Source: Deltaproteobacteria bacterium (lineage in GTDB: Bacteria; SAR324; NAC60-12). From it: a stretch of DNA of 9,626 bases. Made by a program: the position numbers and the translations under genes. Every line of letters begins with the position of its first letter. The stretch's first letter is position 1. The notes under the pieces were generated by a model that worked only from the letters and a program-made list of their open reading frames with translations, had not been told where the DNA came from and ran no database searches. Positions 5,682 through 9,626 of this stretch are shown here, in pieces. Where the stretch lies: positions 1 through 9,626 of the forward strand of contig PBZZ01000132.1 in NCBI GenBank assembly GCA_002730365.1, read 5' to 3'.

Positions 5682-6086
5682 TCAGCTATCTAGACAGGCG
5701 CGTATGCGTGCCCCTACCTCTGCCATTTGCCCATCGGCATACTTACCCAGCTTAGGAACTCGCAGTCCATCTGGACGAGGGATGATGTGAAAATGAACAT
5801 GAGGGACTTCCTGGCCTGCATCTGGTCCATTGTTCAACTGAATGTTGTAATCAGAACCTCCATAAGCCTTGCATACGGCTTTGGCTAGTCGCTGCAATGT
5901 CTGCATAAGGCTCAGTGCTTCCGTTTCAGGAAGTTCTTCAAATCGAGCCACTTCTCGCTTGGGGATCACTAGCGTGTGCCCTTCGGTGAAAGGAGAGATG
6001 TCCAGAAAACAGATCTCGTTGTCTGTTTCATCAATTTTTTCACACGGTAGCTCACCTTGAATAATACGACTGAAAATAGATGCCAT
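5682..6086 (-). CDS. HIT-family (histidine triad) nucleotide hydrolase
   Basis: HIT/HINT proteins are small dimeric nucleotide hydrolases or transferases that act on AMP conjugates. The 134 residues fit the family. The N-terminus SIFSRIIQGELP and FLDISPFTEGHTLVIPK (27-43) are typical. The triad PHVHFHIIPR lies at 95-104, with His98 the expected nucleophile, and the NIQLNNGPDAGQEV segment (81-94) holds the usual conserved Asn residues. The cytoplasmic substrate cannot be named from sequence; a HINT-like purine phosphoramidase is the default. Its ATG lies 3 bp after the stop of the histidine phosphatase gene, so coupled translation is likely; a GGTGA about 10 nt upstream may help. The ppx/gppA-like gene follows after 36 bp. 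Confidence 0.93.
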   Translation of the reverse strand: MASIFSRIIQGELPCEKIDETDNEICFLDISPFTEGHTLVIPKREVARFEELPETEALSLMQTLQRLAKAVCKAYGGSDYNIQLNNGPDAGQEVPHVHFHIIPRPDGLRVPKLGKYADGQMAEVGARIRACLDS

Positions 6087-6089
6087 AGG

Positions 6090-6746
6090 CTAAATCACCA
6101 CAAGAGGGTCAAACACAGGCTGAAGATGCGTGGTATCAGCCAAACATTCAAGACTCCAGCTACCATCTTGGGGTGAAAAGACGAGTTGGGTCAGGCTCGT
6201 ATTTGGGATCTGAAAAAAATTTGGAGCATCCAACGCAAGGCCTAAGATCTGTTTGCAAATAAGCCGAATCAGCCCCGCATGTGAGACGGCCGCAAGCTCA
6301 GCTCCAGGGTGTTTTTCAGGCATTTCCTCCAAAAATGTCCAAGCTCGATTGAGAGCATTTTGTAAGCTCTCACCGCCCTCAATTTGATGGTCTTTGTCAC
6401 CTGACCGAAAAGCTCGAAATGCTTCAGCATGCTGCGCCATAATTTGCTCTAAATTCAGGCCTTCCAAGATACCTACTCCTCGCTCCCTCAGACGCGGTTC
6501 CTCGACTCTATGTTTCCCAGAAAGCATTTGGGAGGTTTCCATGGTGCGCCTAAGGTCACTGGAATAGACCACATCAAATTCTAGTCCAGCAAGTCTGGAT
6601 TTTAGACGTTGAAGCTGTTCCTGCCCCTCTTCAGTAATGGGACTATCTCCTTGCCCCTGAAATCTGCGTTGGATATTCCACTCTGTCTGGGCATGCCGAA
6701 TCAAAAGCAACCTGGTCGGTAAGGATTGTTTTTCTTGTAAACTCAT
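6090..6746 (-). CDS. Histidine phosphatase superfamily protein (phosphoglycerate mutase-like)
   Basis: Members of this branch transfer or hydrolyse phosphate through a phosphohistidine. The 218 residues contain LLLIRHAQTEWN (13-24) with nucleophile His18 in R-H-A rather than the common R-H-G, then RRFQGQGDSPITEEG, YSSDLRRTMETS (61-72), RERGVGILEG (87-96) with the acid Glu88, GGESL (124-128) and the second catalytic histidine in VSHAG (His156). All core residues are present, so it is likely active, but the family covers phosphoglycerate mutase, alpha-ribazole phosphatase, and sugar and broad-specificity phosphatases. The lack of cobalamin genes argues mildly against CobC. Its ATG overlaps the pepN stop as ATGA (6743-6746), with GGGTGA just upstream inside pepN as a ribosome binding site. 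The overlap implies translational coupling to pepN. Specificity unknown. Confidence 0.9.
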   Translation of the reverse strand: MSLQEKQSLPTRLLLIRHAQTEWNIQRRFQGQGDSPITEEGQEQLQRLKSRLAGLEFDVVYSSDLRRTMETSQMLSGKHRVEEPRLRERGVGILEGLNLEQIMAQHAEAFRAFRSGDKDHQIEGGESLQNALNRAWTFLEEMPEKHPGAELAAVSHAGLIRLICKQILGLALDAPNFFQIPNTSLTQLVFSPQDGSWSLECLADTTHLQPVFDPLVVI

Positions 6747-9370
6747 GCTGACTCACCCAGACTCTTGTTAATAATCTCAAACACATCTTTAGACAGATCT
6801 GAAGTATTTGCAATTTGCTGAAGCGCTTGATGCATATTGCTTTGAAATGGTTCTGCGAACTGTTGCCAGCGTACCAATGGGGTGAGCAACCTTGCGGCAA
6901 CTTGGGGATTGCTCTTATCCAACGCTTGAATTTGGCAAGTCAACCACTGATAGCCTCTACCATCTTCTTGATGAAAACGGAAAAAATTACCCTGGCTGAA
7001 TCCACCAACCAAGGCTCTAACACGGTTTGGAGTGCGATAACTAAACTTTTCGTGCTTCAGTAAGCCTTCAACCTCATCAAGTACGTTTTCTCTACGCGAG
7101 GCTGTTTGAATCCTGAACCACTTGTCCAACACCAACGCGTCGTTCTGCCACTTTGAATAAAAAGATTCCAATGCCTGATGACGAAGTGGTCCTGATTGAT
7201 GAGTCAACACATTCAGGGCGCCCATTGCCTCAGTCATATTTTGGCTTTGCTCAAATTGGTGAAATGCTAATTCTTCCCCAGTGGTTTCCCGGCTTCTTCC
7301 GAGGTAACTCAAGCAAAGATTACGGAAACGCCTCTTGCCAATAGCCTCTGCAGTTAAATTATCCGCAGGCGGTTGCCCGATCTCTTCGTATTTCTGCTGC
7401 CAAATCTCACTAAGTTGGATGCTCAATGCATCGTACAACCCCCAAAGAGCCTCCCTGAGCTGATTAGGTGAGATTGGCTGGAACTGTGAGCTCAGGTATC
7501 CCTCAGAGGGTAAAGTCAATAGTTGGCTCAAGTAGGAGAGATCCGCATGCTCCGACTGCAAGTTCGCCTTAAAGCTTTCCAAAAGCAGGGTTGGTTCAGT
7601 TGTGGGTTGCCCCTGTTGCAGACTTTGAAGGCTCTGCTCAATCACCATCGTAGCCAAACGCTGACCCGCATCCCAGCGATTGAACTCATCAGAATCCCTT
7701 TGGTACAGCAACGCCAATTCTTCGGGTGAGTAGTCATATTCCAAGCGCACGGGGGCCGAGAATTGTCGAAGCAACGACGGAATGGGCTGCTCTGAAATTT
7801 CAGTCAGCACCAAGCTGTCTTTGGATTTTTCAAGTAAAAACACGTCCGTTTCTGCTGATGAGACGCTCTCACCTGCGCTGTTCAACAAACCAATTTGAAT
7901 TGGGATCGGAACAGCCTGCCGCTCCCCCGCAGAGCTCAATTGGGAGTAGGATTGCTCGAAATGGAGCTCATATTCTTGCTTATTTGCAGAGTACTGCCCT
8001 AGAACAGAAACTTTTGGCGTGCCTGCCTGCCGATACCAAGCCCGGAAGGGTTCTAGATCAGTCATGGAACTCTCTGCAATAGCCTCCAGAAAATTTTCGA
8101 CTGTGGCCGCTTGTCCATCATGCTTTTTTAAATAGTGCTGCACACCTTGGGTGAAGGCCTCACGTCCGATCAGGGTTTGCAACATGCGAATTAATTCGCT
8201 TCCCTTTTCGTAGACAGTAACGGTGTAAAAATTATTTATTTCGAGGAAACTTTCTGGGCGTACAGGGTGAGCAGTGGGTCCAGCATCTTCTGGAAATTGG
8301 TAATCTCGTAAAAATCTGACATCTTGAATTCGTTTGACAGGTCGTGAGTTTAAGTCAGAAGTAAACTCTTGATCACGAAAAACTGTCAACCCCTCTTTTA
8401 AGCTCAGTTGAAACCAGTCACGACAAGTGACTCGGTTCCCCGTGTAATTGTGGAAGTACTCATGAGCAACAACACTCTGGATGTTTTCAAAATCTTCATC
8501 GGTCGCAGTATCGAATCGTGAAAGGATGTATCGAGCATTGAAAATGTTCAGTCCCTTGTTTTCCATTGCTCCGAAGTTAAAGTCTTGAACAGCGACAATC
8601 ATGTAGATTTCGAGATCGTACTCGAGACCAAACCGCTCCTCATCCCAACGCATCGCCTTCTTCAATGATTCCATCGCATGATAACACTGCTCCTTGTAAC
8701 CATGCTCGGTATAAATTCTCAGGGCTACCTGCTTGCCTGAAACTGTTAGGAAGGAATCTTCCAGACATTCCAGATTTCCTGCAACAAGGGCGAATAGGTA
8801 ACTTGGTTTTGGAAATGGATCTTCCCAAGTCACATAGTGACGCCCATCTGACAAGCTTCCTGAGTCGGTAGGGTTCCCATTGGATAGTAAGGTAGGATAA
8901 GTCTGCTTATCACCGACAATTGTAGTTGTGTATTTGGAGAGGACGTCAGGACGATCGAGGGAGAAGGTGATGTGACGGAAGCCCTCTGCCTCGCATTGCG
9001 TACAGAAGAGTTCATTAGACTTGTAAAGACCCTCCAGAGTCGTATTGTCCTGAGGTCTAATACGAGTCCGAATCGATAATTCTCCCTCCTCTGGAAAGTT
9101 TTTGAGTATAAGGAATTCTTCGTCTTTTTGATAATCAGCCTCACGTAATACAGTACCATTGAGTTTCAGCTCCAAGAGTTCAATACCTTCTCCGTGGAGG
9201 CGCAACAGGCGATCTTCCTCTTCGGCGAGAGGGTTTCTTTGTAAACTCAGAATCGACTGAACTTCGGTGCTTTCTTCTCCAAGTTCAAACCGGAGTTTTG
9301 TATTTGGAATCAAGTAGGGAGGGACCTTGTAGTCTTTCAATCGGATAGGTTGTCGGGTCGCGGCATTCAT
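6743..9370 (-). CDS. pepN: Aminopeptidase N, M1 family zinc metallopeptidase
   Basis: PepN removes N-terminal residues from peptides in late cytoplasmic protein breakdown. The 875 residues match the proteobacterial PepN length. The N-terminal beta domain starts with a canonical RLKDYKVPPYLI. The catalytic domain has the substrate-binding GAMEN at 267-271, the zinc motif HEYFH at 303-307 followed after 18 residues by Glu326, and VYEKG with Tyr387, which by analogy with E. coli Tyr381 stabilises the transition state. The C-terminal part (about 540-875) is the helical PepN domain. No signal peptide is seen. A second, out-of-frame ATG lies 4 nt inside the start; no strong ribosome binding site is visible. 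It is the first gene of a four-gene minus-strand operon. I found no convincing promoter in the 126 bp upstream (9371-9496), and nothing else there. Confidence 0.96.
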   Translation of the reverse strand: MNAATRQPIRLKDYKVPPYLIPNTKLRFELGEESTEVQSILSLQRNPLAEEEDRLLRLHGEGIELLELKLNGTVLREADYQKDEEFLILKNFPEEGELSIRTRIRPQDNTTLEGLYKSNELFCTQCEAEGFRHITFSLDRPDVLSKYTTTIVGDKQTYPTLLSNGNPTDSGSLSDGRHYVTWEDPFPKPSYLFALVAGNLECLEDSFLTVSGKQVALRIYTEHGYKEQCYHAMESLKKAMRWDEERFGLEYDLEIYMIVAVQDFNFGAMENKGLNIFNARYILSRFDTATDEDFENIQSVVAHEYFHNYTGNRVTCRDWFQLSLKEGLTVFRDQEFTSDLNSRPVKRIQDVRFLRDYQFPEDAGPTAHPVRPESFLEINNFYTVTVYEKGSELIRMLQTLIGREAFTQGVQHYLKKHDGQAATVENFLEAIAESSMTDLEPFRAWYRQAGTPKVSVLGQYSANKQEYELHFEQSYSQLSSAGERQAVPIPIQIGLLNSAGESVSSAETDVFLLEKSKDSLVLTEISEQPIPSLLRQFSAPVRLEYDYSPEELALLYQRDSDEFNRWDAGQRLATMVIEQSLQSLQQGQPTTEPTLLLESFKANLQSEHADLSYLSQLLTLPSEGYLSSQFQPISPNQLREALWGLYDALSIQLSEIWQQKYEEIGQPPADNLTAEAIGKRRFRNLCLSYLGRSRETTGEELAFHQFEQSQNMTEAMGALNVLTHQSGPLRHQALESFYSKWQNDALVLDKWFRIQTASRRENVLDEVEGLLKHEKFSYRTPNRVRALVGGFSQGNFFRFHQEDGRGYQWLTCQIQALDKSNPQVAARLLTPLVRWQQFAEPFQSNMHQALQQIANTSDLSKDVFEIINKSLGESA

Positions 9371-9496
9371 GCGGATTCGTCACTAGGGTTTTCGGAAACA
9401 TGAGGGACTAGTGGAGACATTCAGCAAATTTGGTACTCTTGGAAGAAAAGGATAGCAAGAAAAAATTGGCGTAAAGTGAAAACTACCATCTTTCTT

Positions 9497-9626
9497 TTAC
9501 CTTGTGACTTCTGAGATATTTGATTTGAAATTACTGCGTTTGGACCAGTTGACAATGTGTGCCTCCAAGTGTCCAAGCGCACCCTCAAGATCACTGTTAT
9601 TCAAGCATTCCGTAATCTTTTTGTGA
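9497..9626 (-). CDS. 3' end of a probable GntR/FCD-type transcriptional regulator (partial, runs off the right edge)
   Basis: A minus-strand frame is open from the window edge to TAA at 9497-9499, giving 42 residues. The visible part contains HKKITECLNNSDLEGALGHL and then EAHIVNW. The spacing of a leading His, a hydrophobic helix, 'D.EGAL' and a final 'L.AHI' matches the last two helices of FCD ligand-binding domains of GntR regulators ('H..I..AL...D...A...M..H'). The call rests on this short pattern only. The DNA-binding domain would lie outside the window. It reads toward pepN, with 126 bp between its stop and the pepN start. Confidence 0.45.
   Translation of the reverse strand, partial: HKKITECLNNSDLEGALGHLEAHIVNWSKRSNFKSNISEVTR

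Noticed and set aside
7726..8082. 118-codon plus-strand frame inside pepN
   Set aside because: Antisense shadow of pepN with no recognisable motif or translation signal.

Overview
The window looks like a chromosomal segment of a flagellated Gram-negative bacterium of moderate GC content. The flagellar switch and export genes, the DksA-type RNA polymerase cofactor, RsmB and a proteobacterial PepN all fit. A Deltaproteobacteria-like or SAR324-like lineage is my best guess, but it rests on the protein style and scattered gene order only and is weak. Nearly everything from about 812 to 9370 is recognisable housekeeping sequence. The accessory-looking part is the left edge.

Left edge (1-811): the C-terminal tail of a probable plasmid- or phage-type replication ATPase is followed by a compact array of four related 12-bp repeats, two in each orientation, around an AT-rich centre. 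Next come a 64-codon ribbon-helix-helix-like protein and about 200 bp with no convincing gene but one 9-bp inverted repeat. This stretch abuts the 3' (CCA) end of a tRNA-Lys(TTT) gene, as expected when an integrative element sits at a tRNA 3' end.

Core (812-4737): tRNA-Lys and fliM (flagellar motor switch) lie on the minus strand, with a good sigma70-type promoter for the tRNA just after the fliM stop. Diverging from fliM are rsmB (16S rRNA m5C methyltransferase), a zinc-ligand-poor DksA, and fliR (flagellar export gate) on the plus strand. dksA and fliR are close enough to be co-transcribed. fliM and fliR are therefore separated from each other and from the other fli export genes.

Right part (4740-9370): a tight minus-strand operon reads pepN (M1 aminopeptidase), a histidine phosphatase whose start overlaps the pepN stop, a HIT-family hydrolase 3 nt further on, and a Ppx/GppA-family protein with an altered first phosphate-binding motif. 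The last converges on fliR with only 2 nt between the stop codons. At the far right is the 3' end of a probable GntR/FCD-type regulator on the minus strand.

I see no CRISPR array, intact insertion sequence, rRNA or obvious new multi-gene system. The best leads are the repeat array and RHH gene at the tRNA-Lys boundary, the degenerate Ppx/GppA protein, and the dksA-fliR pairing.
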